Shown here: one piece after another, positions 1 through 6,036 of the stretch
How positions within the stretch are numbered: the stretch's first letter is position 1
Layout: the number at the start of each line of letters is the position of its first letter
Assembly (NCBI GenBank): GCA_002409975.1
Contig: DHOO01000053.1
Coordinates: 1 to 6,580 of the forward strand
Direction of reading: 5' to 3'
Source: Firmicutes bacterium UBA5388
GTDB taxonomy: Bacteria > Bacillota > UBA4882 > UBA10575
DNA: 6,580 nucleotides
Made by a program: the position numbers and the translations under genes
The notes under the pieces: model-generated
Databases searched by the model: none
The model's input: only the letters and a program-made list of their open reading frames with translations
What the model was told of the DNA's origin: nothing

Positions 1-321
1 AGCCACTGCTTCCCGGGCTTGTTCGGCAGTATTGACCATCGGAACCAAGATTCCTTGAATGCCGATATCCAGTGCCTTTAATATGTTAGTACGGTTAATT
101 TCGGGAATTCTAATCATCGTTGTTGTACCTACAGTTTCAGAAGCTCTGAGCATGTGTTCGACAGTTAGGAAATCATTCGGGCTATGCTCACAATCGAAAA
201 TTAGAAAATCAAACCCGGCAATACCTAAAACTTCAACAATCGAAGGTGCGCCCGATACTACAAAAGCTCCGAAAACTGCATTTCCCTGCGCTAAGCTTTT
301 CTTTACGTTATTGGGTCTCAT
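1..321 (-). CDS. HpcH/HpaI-type 2-oxo-acid aldolase, N-terminal part (cut by window edge)
   Basis: The 107 residues visible here form the start of a class II (metal-dependent) pyruvate aldolase of the HpcH/HpaI family. These enzymes reversibly cleave 4-hydroxy-2-oxo acids to pyruvate plus an aldehyde in the cytoplasm. Family signatures are present: the strand and catalytic loop around FDFLIFDCEHSPND (residues 37-50), with His46 in the position of the catalytic base, and MIRIP with Arg71 in the position of the substrate-binding arginine. The stretch GIQGILVPMVNTAEQA near the end is also characteristic. The metal-ligand Glu and Asp would lie beyond the left edge. The ATG follows AAAGGAG (331-337) with a 9-nt spacer. 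It starts 40 nt downstream of the dehydrogenase stop, so the two are probably co-transcribed. The exact substrate is unknown; sugar-acid derived 2-keto-3-deoxy acids are a plausible class. The family call is firm. Confidence 0.9.
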   Translation of the reverse strand, partial: MRPNNVKKSLAQGNAVFGAFVVSGAPSIVEVLGIAGFDFLIFDCEHSPNDFLTVEHMLRASETVGTTTMIRIPEINRTNILKALDIGIQGILVPMVNTAEQAREAVA

Positions 322-361
322 TTGAATCTTCTCCTTTATGTTAAGTGCAGTTTAACTTTCA

Positions 362-1327
362 TCAATACACTTCGGGATTAACTACATATGGCGGTCGTTC
401 ACCCTTAAAATAAGCTATCATAGCCTGAACCGACATCAGATCCATTTTCTCAATTGCTTCAGTAGTATTAGCCGCCAAATGTGGAGTAATTACGACATTT
501 TCCAAAGTAAATAACGGATTATTCCCGGGCGGTTCGTTATAAAGCACATCCAATGCCGCTCCAGCAATACGTTTTTCTGACAAGGCTTCAAACAAAGCTT
601 GTTCATCAATTAATGTACCTCGGGCAGTATTAATTAAAAATGCGGTTGATTTCATTAGATCAAGTTGCTGTTTTCCAATTAAATGAATATTTTCCTTAGT
701 GCCTGGGGCATGAAGCGATATAAAATCACTATCTCTGAGTAATTGCTGAAGGTCAACAAATTCAATATCGTTCTCCGCAGCAAACTGGTCGTTCGGATAA
801 GGATCGTAAGCAATGCTCTTCATCCCGAAACCTTTCGCTCGAATCGCTAATCCCTGGCCAATTTTGCCAAGTCCGATAATCCCCAGTACTTTGTTATTCA
901 ATCCCGTACTAGTCATAAAATCCCATTTCCCTTGAATAACTGAATTACGTCCAATTACTAGTTTACGAGCTACCGCCAGCATTAAGGCCATGGCATACTC
1001 GGCAACCGAACCCGAATTAGCCCCCGGAGTGTTAGTGACAATCACCTTTTGCTTAGTGGCGCTGGCTATATCGACTTTATCCACTCCCACACCATAGCGG
1101 GTGATAATTTTCAAATTTTTACCTGCCGCAATCGCTTTACCGGTCAACGCATCCTGTCCGGCAATAATTCCATCCGCATCTTTAATGAGCTCAGTCACTT
1201 CATTTTCATTGAGTAAACGACCTAGATAGGGATTTGGAAGTATTTGATGCCCGGCTGATAAAAGTAATTGTTTCCCTTGATCGGATACCGTTCCAAACAA
1301 TCGGGCAGTAATTAATACCTTTGCCAT
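362..1327 (-). CDS. D-isomer-specific 2-hydroxyacid dehydrogenase (SerA/hydroxypyruvate-reductase-like)
   Basis: This 321-residue cytoplasmic oxidoreductase interconverts a D-2-hydroxy acid and its 2-oxo acid with NAD(P). The Rossmann fingerprint GLGKIG lies at residues 152-157, and Asp175 in AYDP follows the second strand, which usually indicates NAD(H) preference. The catalytic triad of the family is visible: Arg236 (NTARG), Glu265 (YNEPP) and His283 (TPHLA). The N-terminal substrate domain carries the usual RYGVGVDKVD block (residues 77-86). The length fits the short form, and there is no C-terminal ACT or ASB domain as in regulated phosphoglycerate dehydrogenases. An automated label of phosphoglycerate dehydrogenase is therefore possible, but a catabolic role is more likely here because the gene sits between a carboxylate transporter and an aldolase. 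The start is supported by GGAGG (1337-1341), 9 nt upstream. Substrate specificity is not predictable from what I see. Confidence 0.93.
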   Translation of the reverse strand: MAKVLITARLFGTVSDQGKQLLLSAGHQILPNPYLGRLLNENEVTELIKDADGIIAGQDALTGKAIAAGKNLKIITRYGVGVDKVDIASATKQKVIVTNTPGANSGSVAEYAMALMLAVARKLVIGRNSVIQGKWDFMTSTGLNNKVLGIIGLGKIGQGLAIRAKGFGMKSIAYDPYPNDQFAAENDIEFVDLQQLLRDSDFISLHAPGTKENIHLIGKQQLDLMKSTAFLINTARGTLIDEQALFEALSEKRIAGAALDVLYNEPPGNNPLFTLENVVITPHLAANTTEAIEKMDLMSVQAMIAYFKGERPPYVVNPEVY

Positions 1328-1405
1328 TTATGTTAACCTCCAATAAATTTGGACGACAATTTGCTTACCCATAATAATCTGATGACATTTGGCGCAGATT
1401 TTAAG

Positions 1406-1443
1406 TTACAAGGTGAATAAACCGTAGTTTATCCACCTTGTAA
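1406..1443 (-). terminator. Stem-loop between tctC and the dehydrogenase gene (weak terminator or mRNA-stabilising hairpin)
   Basis: A long hairpin begins 18 nt after the tctC stop. Ten base pairs (TTACAAGGTG at 1406-1415 with its complement at 1434-1443) are followed by one A/C mismatch, six more pairs and a 4-nt loop. On the minus transcript the hairpin is followed by CTTAAAATC, so there is no good U-tract. It is more likely a partial terminator or a 3' stabiliser that lets the binding-protein gene be expressed above the downstream enzyme genes than a full stop. The downstream genes have no obvious promoter of their own in this gap. Confidence 0.55.
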
Positions 1444-1461
1444 AACGTCGTAAAGTCGTTG

Positions 1462-2445
1462 TTATTTGATGAAGCCCAACTCTTTTAACATATTGCCTAC
1501 AAGTTTATACTCTTTATTCAGTTTATTGTCGATTTCTTTCCCAGTTAGATAGCCAATTTCCATTTCCATTTTGTTCATACCAGCGATAAATTCCGGATCT
1601 TCAATAACCTTTTTAAAGTTGTCATGCAGATATTTAACTATTTCATCTGATGTTCCCTTGGGAACTAATAAGTATTTCCAAATATTGAAATCGATATCAT
1701 CGTATCCCATATCTTTCATACACGGAATATCCGGAAATGACATGGATCTTTTTTGGGCTAAGGTTACCAACGCTTTTAAGTTACCGGCTTTTACCTGTTG
1801 AACAAGGCCATTAGCGGTGGCGATAACTACATCAATATGACCGCCGATAGCTGCTGTAATAGCTGGTCCGTCCCCATCAAAAACGACTCCTCTTGCCTGA
1901 ACCCCAGTAGCTTTAAAAAACGATTCCGCCGCTAAATGAGGGAATAAACCGACCCCGGAATGTCCAAAGGTAATTGTTTTATTGTTTTTCTTAGCATCTT
2001 CAATGAGTTGGTCGATATTTTCCCAAGGAGATTCGGTATTCACAGCCATGGTACATATTTCTTTGCTTAAACCAATGATCGAAGTAAAATCATTCAAACT
2101 GTACGGAAGGTTCTTTTTTAAATACGGTTGGGAAACGAAGGGAGGATTGCTTGCGATTACAATAGTATAACCATCGGCTTTAGCCCTTTTAGCATCTCCC
2201 AAACCAACAGCCGCAGCTCCACCGGTACGGTTGATTACAACGATTGGCTCTGGAAAATATTTAGGAGCAACCTTCGCCAAGGTCCGGCATAATAAGTCGG
2301 TGCTTCCTCCAGCCGCCCAAGGACAGATCAATTGAATTGGTTTTGTTGGATAATTTTTTGCCGCAACTTCAATATTAAATGTGAACAATTGCAGGCATAA
2401 CATCCCAATCATTAATAGAAGTCCTATTTTTCTCATTTTCATCAT
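1462..2445 (-). CDS. tctC: Tripartite tricarboxylate transporter substrate-binding protein, TctC/Bug family
   Basis: This is the extracytoplasmic binding protein that captures a carboxylate and delivers it to the TctAB membrane complex. Counting from the chosen start (327 residues), residues 3-29 are a signal peptide: basic KMRK, then a hydrophobic core, then a probable type I cleavage site after EVAA. Cys17 is not in a lipobox (Gly at -3), so the protein is probably soluble rather than lipid-anchored. The mature protein begins with the hallmark YPTKPIQLICPWAAGGSTD, whose glycine-rich loop binds the ligand carboxylate. The second ligand loop, GDGPAITAAIGGHID, is also present. An open frame extends upstream to 2469, but GGGAGGG (2450-2456) directly precedes the ATG pair at 2445 and 2442, so one of these is the likely start; 2442 has slightly better spacing. 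The gene lies 102 nt after tctA. The ligand is unknown, since Bug proteins bind many different carboxylates. Confidence 0.93.
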   Translation of the reverse strand: MMKMRKIGLLLMIGMLCLQLFTFNIEVAAKNYPTKPIQLICPWAAGGSTDLLCRTLAKVAPKYFPEPIVVINRTGGAAAVGLGDAKRAKADGYTIVIASNPPFVSQPYLKKNLPYSLNDFTSIIGLSKEICTMAVNTESPWENIDQLIEDAKKNNKTITFGHSGVGLFPHLAAESFFKATGVQARGVVFDGDGPAITAAIGGHIDVVIATANGLVQQVKAGNLKALVTLAQKRSMSFPDIPCMKDMGYDDIDFNIWKYLLVPKGTSDEIVKYLHDNFKKVIEDPEFIAGMNKMEMEIGYLTGKEIDNKLNKEYKLVGNMLKELGFIK

Positions 2446-2449
2446 AAAA

Positions 2450-2456
2450 CCCTCCC
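2450..2456 (-). promoter_or_regulatory. Ribosome binding site that sets the tctC start
   Basis: GGGAGGG on the minus strand lies 4 nt before ATG 2445 and 7 nt before ATG 2442. It would fall inside the coding region if translation began at ATG 2469, so it argues for the shorter protein, which also begins with a clean signal peptide. Confidence 0.7.
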
Positions 2457-2495
2457 AAAAATATATCATGATTAAAGCTAGAACCGACTCTTTTA

Positions 2496-2504
2496 CACCT
2501 CCTT
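2496..2504 (-). promoter_or_regulatory. Orphan strong Shine-Dalgarno sequence in the tctA-tctC gap
   Basis: The minus strand carries AAGGAGGTG, a near-perfect match to the 16S anti-SD. No ATG, GTG or TTG lies at normal distance: the GTG within it is followed directly by TAA, and the next ATG is 26 nt away at 2469. It may act as a ribosome standby site or an mRNA stabiliser upstream of tctC, or be a relic of a former start. Confidence 0.5.
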
Positions 2505-2547
2505 GTTTCTAATTAGCGGAAATATTTATTTCACCACAATTACCTAA

Positions 2548-4050
2548 TCAATATTTCTTATCGCATGGCGTGTTTCTCTTTTTCGCGATATTTCTCATTA
2601 TAGTAAGTACTGATAGCAAAAGGGCAATGAGAAAAAGGCTGCCGCTAATGGGCTTCGTTATAAAAGGCAAGAAGCTTCCATTTGTTAAAACCAGCGACTG
2701 CCTTGTGTATATTTCAATCATTGGTCCTAAAATAAAACCGACAATCAATGGGGAGGGATCTAGATTTACTTTTTTAAATAAGTAGCCAACCAACCCGAAG
2801 AAAACCATCACAAAGATACCGAAAACACTATTGTTTACTCCATATGCGCCAATCAAACACACTAAAACGATTATTGGCATCAGAATTCGCGTTTTAATCT
2901 TTAAAACGCTCGCAAACAAGCCTACTAACGGAAGATTTAACAGCACAAGAATCACATTCCCGATGTACATGCTAGCTATTATGGTCCAAAACATAAGCGA
3001 ATTATCTCGAATGAATAAAGGCCCCGGTGTAATTCCGTGAATCATAAAACCCGATAATAAAACGGCAGTTGCAGGAGCAAAAGGAATTCCCAACCCGAGT
3101 AATGGTACCATGCTCCCTACTGCCGCCCCATTATTAGCTGATTCCGGACCAGCCACTCCTTCGATGACCCCTGTTCCAAAGGCATCCGGATTCGATGACA
3201 CTTTTTTCTCTAGTTTATAAGAAGCGAAAGAAGAAATCACCGCAGCCGGTCCGGGAAGTAAACCAATTAGAAAGCCTACTACGGTCCCTCTTAATGAAGG
3301 TTTGATGATTCGCTTTAACTCCTCTTTCTTTGGATAAAGATCTCTAAACTTAACTGAAGCCAGCGAAGGATTTTCTTTGCGATTCTCCAAGAACATCAAG
3401 ACATCCGCGATCCCAAACAATCCCATAATCATTGGAACTAAATCGATTCCGCCAATTAAATCCGCACTTCCAAAAGTAAAGCGAGACATTCCGGTTGTTT
3501 TATCCGTACCGATACAGCCAAATAGGATGCCAATGAAAACCATTAAAAAGGAACGACTCGGTTTATTACCGCTCAAATTGCCCAAAAGGAAGATGCCTAA
3601 AACAGTAATTGCAAAACATTCAATTGGGCCAAATAATAATGCAACCTTGGATAGAGCTACTGCAAAAAACATCAGCCCAACCAGACCTAAAGTACCTGCG
3701 ATCCAAGATCCGATGGCGGAAGCGGCTAATGCCGCGCCTGCTCTCCCTTTTTTAGCCATTTCGTGTCCGTCCAAGCACGTAACTACACTTGCAGCCTCGC
3801 CTGGAAGATTCAACAAAATCGATGTTGTAGATCCTCCGTACATGGCGCCGTAAAAAATACCAGCCAGCATAATAATGGCTCCGGTAGGATCCAACATAAA
3901 AGTAAACGGTAGGAGCAAGCCCATTGTTGGAACTGGTCCAAGTCCCGGAAGAACTCCAACTAATGTTCCGACAAAGCAGCCAATAAAGCATGCAAAGAGA
4001 TTATTAAGTGTCAAAACATTTTGAAAGCCCTCAAATAACCCCTCAAACAT
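2548..4050 (-). CDS. tctA: Tripartite tricarboxylate transporter large membrane subunit TctA
   Basis: This 500-residue polytopic inner-membrane protein is the ion-coupled permease subunit of a TTT system, working with TctB and the TctC binding protein. Length and motifs match the family. The first repeat contains GVLPGLGPVPTMG (residues 32-44) and GGSTTSILLNLPGEAAS (72-88), followed by DGHEMAKKGRAG. The second repeat mirrors this with IGLLPGPAAVISS (262-274), AGPESANNGAA (300-310) and LGLGIPFAPATAVLLSG (318-334). About a dozen hydrophobic segments are visible. Two in-frame ATGs are possible. The upstream one (4056) directly abuts the G-run at 4057-4063, so the ATG at 4050, 6 nt from that run, is preferred. 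The gene begins 21 nt after tctB ends, so the two are surely co-transcribed. No disruption is seen. Confidence 0.95.
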   Translation of the reverse strand: MFEGLFEGFQNVLTLNNLFACFIGCFVGTLVGVLPGLGPVPTMGLLLPFTFMLDPTGAIIMLAGIFYGAMYGGSTTSILLNLPGEAASVVTCLDGHEMAKKGRAGAALAASAIGSWIAGTLGLVGLMFFAVALSKVALLFGPIECFAITVLGIFLLGNLSGNKPSRSFLMVFIGILFGCIGTDKTTGMSRFTFGSADLIGGIDLVPMIMGLFGIADVLMFLENRKENPSLASVKFRDLYPKKEELKRIIKPSLRGTVVGFLIGLLPGPAAVISSFASYKLEKKVSSNPDAFGTGVIEGVAGPESANNGAAVGSMVPLLGLGIPFAPATAVLLSGFMIHGITPGPLFIRDNSLMFWTIIASMYIGNVILVLLNLPLVGLFASVLKIKTRILMPIIVLVCLIGAYGVNNSVFGIFVMVFFGLVGYLFKKVNLDPSPLIVGFILGPMIEIYTRQSLVLTNGSFLPFITKPISGSLFLIALLLSVLTIMRNIAKKRNTPCDKKY

Positions 4051-4056
4051 TAACAT

Positions 4057-4063
4057 CCCCCCC
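4057..4063 (-). promoter_or_regulatory. G7 tract serving as the tctA ribosome binding site
   Basis: The only SD-like element between tctB and tctA is a run of seven G on the minus strand, preceded by A. It can pair with CCUCC through one G-U wobble. It decides for the start at 4050 (6-nt spacer) over 4056 (no spacer). Homopolymers of this length can slip during replication, which would alter SD strength or spacing but not the reading frame. Confidence 0.5.
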
Positions 4064-4071
4064 TAAATTGG

Positions 4072-4527
4072 TCAGAAAGAAACTATTCCTGTCGGTAAGG
4101 GAACACCCAACCATTTTTGGAAACAGATCCAGCAAAATATCACTGATATTAGGGAAAACAATACTGCAAAACGCCAACCAGGTTGTCCCATCACCTTTAA
4201 TAAAAATATCATATAGATAAAGGTGCTTACTAAAAAACCCAGTCGCTCCAAAAACACAGCATAGATCAGGGTTACAATTATAAATAGAAAGATTCGCCTT
4301 AAACCTGTCATACCCCCGGTTTGGGAAGTTTGCTCTGTTGTCGGCCTTGTAGAAATGAACAAGTATAAACTAAGTATGAAGATAACTGTGCTAGCAACGA
4401 GTGGAAAAAAGCCTCCTTGCGGAGAACTAATCGTGCCGATTTCATAACTAATGGATATAATCATAAAAAGCAAAGCGATGACTGCTATAACTGCAAAAAA
4501 TATTCTTTCTTTTTGCTTTCCCAACAT
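4072..4527 (-). CDS. tctB: Tripartite tricarboxylate transporter small membrane subunit TctB
   Basis: This small hydrophobic protein (151 residues) has the TctB layout. An N-terminal membrane helix (about residues 8-26) is followed by a short loop with SPQGGFFPLVAS, matching the family's conserved (G)xFP motif. A second helix lies at about 38-58, then a polar cytoplasmic loop (TRPTTEQTSQTGG), and two further helical regions at about 78-106 and 116-142. It partners TctA in the membrane. TctB sequences are poorly conserved, so the call rests on size, topology, the FFP motif and the position directly before tctA. The ATG at 4527 is 11 nt from GGAGA (4539-4543), a slightly long spacer. An out-of-frame ATG at 4534 lies closer to that SD. 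The gene follows the regulator by 75 nt with no terminator between them. Confidence 0.87.
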   Translation of the reverse strand: MLGKQKERIFFAVIAVIALLFMIISISYEIGTISSPQGGFFPLVASTVIFILSLYLFISTRPTTEQTSQTGGMTGLRRIFLFIIVTLIYAVFLERLGFLVSTFIYMIFLLKVMGQPGWRFAVLFSLISVIFCWICFQKWLGVPLPTGIVSF

Positions 4528-4602
4528 TCAACATTATCTCTCCTTCTTTAGCTAATTTCCCTCCATGACTCTTGAGCAGACCACTCCTTTTCCTTGAATT
4601 TG

Positions 4603-5748
4603 TCAGCCGTTCACATTTGCGCAGGATTCCCTGATAATCAATTTGGTCGGCAGATATTCCTTCCGAGTCCCTATACCGGGATTTTCTATTTGCTCAATCA
4701 TAATCTGTGCTGCCCTCCGACCGATTTCAAAAGTTGGCCAATCAATTGTCGTTAAAGCAGGATCTAGACTAGCAAAGAAACTGTCATTGTCAAAGCCAAG
4801 CACGGATAAGTCACTTCCGACGCTCCTACCGCACTGCTTAGCAGTTTTAATGATACTGGCGGCGATTAAACCATTTGAGGCAAAAACTGCTGTCATTTCC
4901 GGGGAACTCTCTATAAACTTTTTTAATTGTTCTTGAACCCTTTTCTCTAAATTTTCATCCTGTTCAACGAAGTAAACACTACGTTCATCGTTCAAATCAG
5001 TAAATAATAAATTCCGCTGAATCACTATATTATGATCGGAAAGAGCGTCCAAGAATCCCCTAATTCTATCTTCTTGAGAGGTCTCAATAGTAGGCTTCTT
5101 GCAAACTAAACCGATATGGCGGTGACCTAAACCGATCAAATAGGAAATAGCCTCATAAGTACCACGATAATTATCCGCCACTACAAAACTAGTATCCAGA
5201 TATCGATAATACCGGCCAGTCATTACAATAGGAATATTTTTTTGATACAACTCAAAAATGGCCGGGTTATAATAGTGAGCTTTAGTATGATGAATAATTA
5301 AACCATCTGCCCGTCTCGCTATTAACTCCTTAATAAAAGCTTGCTCTTTTTCTATTTGATCGTTAGTTGCATAAAGAGTGAGATGATATCCTCTTTCTAA
5401 AATAACCTCTTGAACACCGGCGGCAATCCTGCCAATAAAATTACCGGAAAAATGAGGGACAATCATGTAAATGTTCTTCTCTTGCCTGTGATTTAACTCT
5501 CCACTATTTATCTTTCCGGAGACAAATGTTCCTTTGCCATGAATACGGTCGATATAGCCCTCCTGCTGCAATTCGCTTAGGGCTTGTCGTATAGTCGGTC
5601 GACTAACTCCAAACTTGCGGGCTAACCCATTTTCGGTTTCTAATTTTTCCCCAGCTCCGATCGCGCCACTTTCCAACTGTTCTCTAATCCGCTTCGCAAC
5701 TTGAGAGTGTAACATTTTGTTTTTTTCGTCTAGGCGTGGCATATTCAC
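4603..5748 (-). CDS. GntR-family transcriptional regulator with LacI-type sugar/effector-binding domain (AraR-like architecture)
   Basis: This 381-residue repressor-type protein has two domains. Residues about 10-78 are a GntR winged helix-turn-helix, with recognition region LARKFGVSRPTIRQALSEL (42-60) and wing GYIDRIHGKGTFVSG (64-78). Residues about 92-377 are a periplasmic-binding-protein-like effector domain of the LacI/GalR type. Typical blocks there are RADGLIIHH (146-154), GHRHIGLVC (208-216), LSVLGFDND (314-322), LTTIDWP (332-338) and KLIIRESC (369-376). The same fusion is known from AraR of Bacillus, although the effector here is probably a compound related to the transported carboxylate. 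The start is a GTG at 5748, 8 nt downstream of GGGGG (5757-5761); the in-frame ATG at 5742 is more distant (14 nt). The gene is the first of the operon, so autoregulation through the palindrome at 5827-5853 is likely. Confidence 0.95.
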   Translation of the reverse strand: MNMPRLDEKNKMLHSQVAKRIREQLESGAIGAGEKLETENGLARKFGVSRPTIRQALSELQQEGYIDRIHGKGTFVSGKINSGELNHRQEKNIYMIVPHFSGNFIGRIAAGVQEVILERGYHLTLYATNDQIEKEQAFIKELIARRADGLIIHHTKAHYYNPAIFELYQKNIPIVMTGRYYRYLDTSFVVADNYRGTYEAISYLIGLGHRHIGLVCKKPTIETSQEDRIRGFLDALSDHNIVIQRNLLFTDLNDERSVYFVEQDENLEKRVQEQLKKFIESSPEMTAVFASNGLIAASIIKTAKQCGRSVGSDLSVLGFDNDSFFASLDPALTTIDWPTFEIGRRAAQIMIEQIENPGIGTRKEYLPTKLIIRESCANVNG

Positions 5749-5826
5749 TACAAGCGCCCCCTTTAAAATAAAACATAAACATCAAACCAATGACTGGAAG
5801 TAAGTTGTAGTGCAAAAAAGTTGTTC

Positions 5827-5853
5827 GAAATAGATACCAATGTTACCTATTTC
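5827..5853. promoter_or_regulatory. Candidate operator: 27-bp palindrome downstream of the operon promoter
   Basis: The outer arms GAAATAG (5827-5833) and CTATTTC (5847-5853) are perfectly complementary. Of the 13 symmetric pairs around the centre at 5840, 11 match, giving a dyad much longer than chance would usually produce in an AT-rich leader. Measured from the promoter boxes, it spans roughly +11 to +37, a position from which a bound repressor would block transcription. The immediate downstream gene encodes a GntR/LacI-type regulator, which makes it the natural ligand. This is inferred, not shown. Confidence 0.65.
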
Positions 5854-5870
5854 TAGCATTCTGTAAATAT

Positions 5871-5899
5871 ATTATACCTCTATTACCTTTAGATATCAA
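5871..5899 (-). promoter_or_regulatory. Sigma-70/SigA-type promoter of the regulator-transporter operon
   Basis: On the minus strand TTGATA (5894-5899) and TATAAT (5871-5876) are separated by exactly 17 bp. Initiation is expected near 5864, giving a leader of about 115 nt before the regulator's GTG. No other box pair of comparable quality was found between the regulator and the window's right part. Because the following genes are all co-directional and closely spaced, this probably drives the whole cassette. Confidence 0.72.
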
Positions 5900-5919
5900 C
5901 CTTTACTTTGGTTGGTTTG

Positions 5920-5943
5920 CTATGGCAATATTCATTGCAATAG
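5920..5943. promoter_or_regulatory. Second imperfect palindrome upstream of the -35 box
   Basis: The half-sites CTATGGCAAT (5920-5929) and ATTGCAATAG (5934-5943) are complementary at 9 of 10 positions, with a 4-bp centre. Placed about -56 to -79 relative to the inferred start, it could bind an activator or a global regulator. It does not match the downstream palindrome in sequence. It is only a candidate. Confidence 0.38.
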
Positions 5944-6002
5944 GCAGGCTGCTCTAGCCCCAGCTAAACCCGTATTTTAGGATGCGCATCAAGGGGTTGT
6001 GG

Positions 6003-6030
6003 TTGTGTAAGGTAATAAAGGTAATATAAT
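6003..6030 (+). promoter_or_regulatory. Possible divergent promoter for the right-hand RNA-like region
   Basis: TTGTGT (6003-6008) and a perfect TATAAT (6025-6030) lie 16 bp apart on the plus strand, with initiation expected near 6037. The -35 box is poor (only TTG matches well) and the area is AT-rich, so the -10 could be fortuitous. It is noted because the downstream segment is rich in helices and has a terminator-like end. Confidence 0.33.
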
Positions 6031-6036
6031 GCTATT

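Noticed and set aside
59..325. 88-codon plus-strand frame at the left edge
   Set aside because: It is the antisense shadow of the aldolase, whose catalytic motifs are clear on the minus strand.
340..356. GTTAA/TTAAC hairpin between dehydrogenase and aldolase genes
   Set aside because: Only five A/T-rich pairs with a 7-nt loop and no T-run; too weak to be a terminator.
2519..2532. Small palindrome GAAAT/ATTTC in the tctA-tctC gap, similar to the outer arms of the operator
   Set aside because: The spacing between half-sites is far shorter than in the 27-bp dyad and the bases are all A/T-rich, so the resemblance is probably chance.
3377..3853. 158-codon plus-strand frame inside tctA
   Set aside because: It is antisense to highly conserved TctA motifs and rich in Pro, Lys and Ile from mirrored codons, so it is a shadow frame.
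5981..5990. Perfect 10-bp palindrome GATGCGCATC
   Set aside because: It is short, does not extend beyond 10 bp, and matches neither nearby dyad. Too little to call a site.
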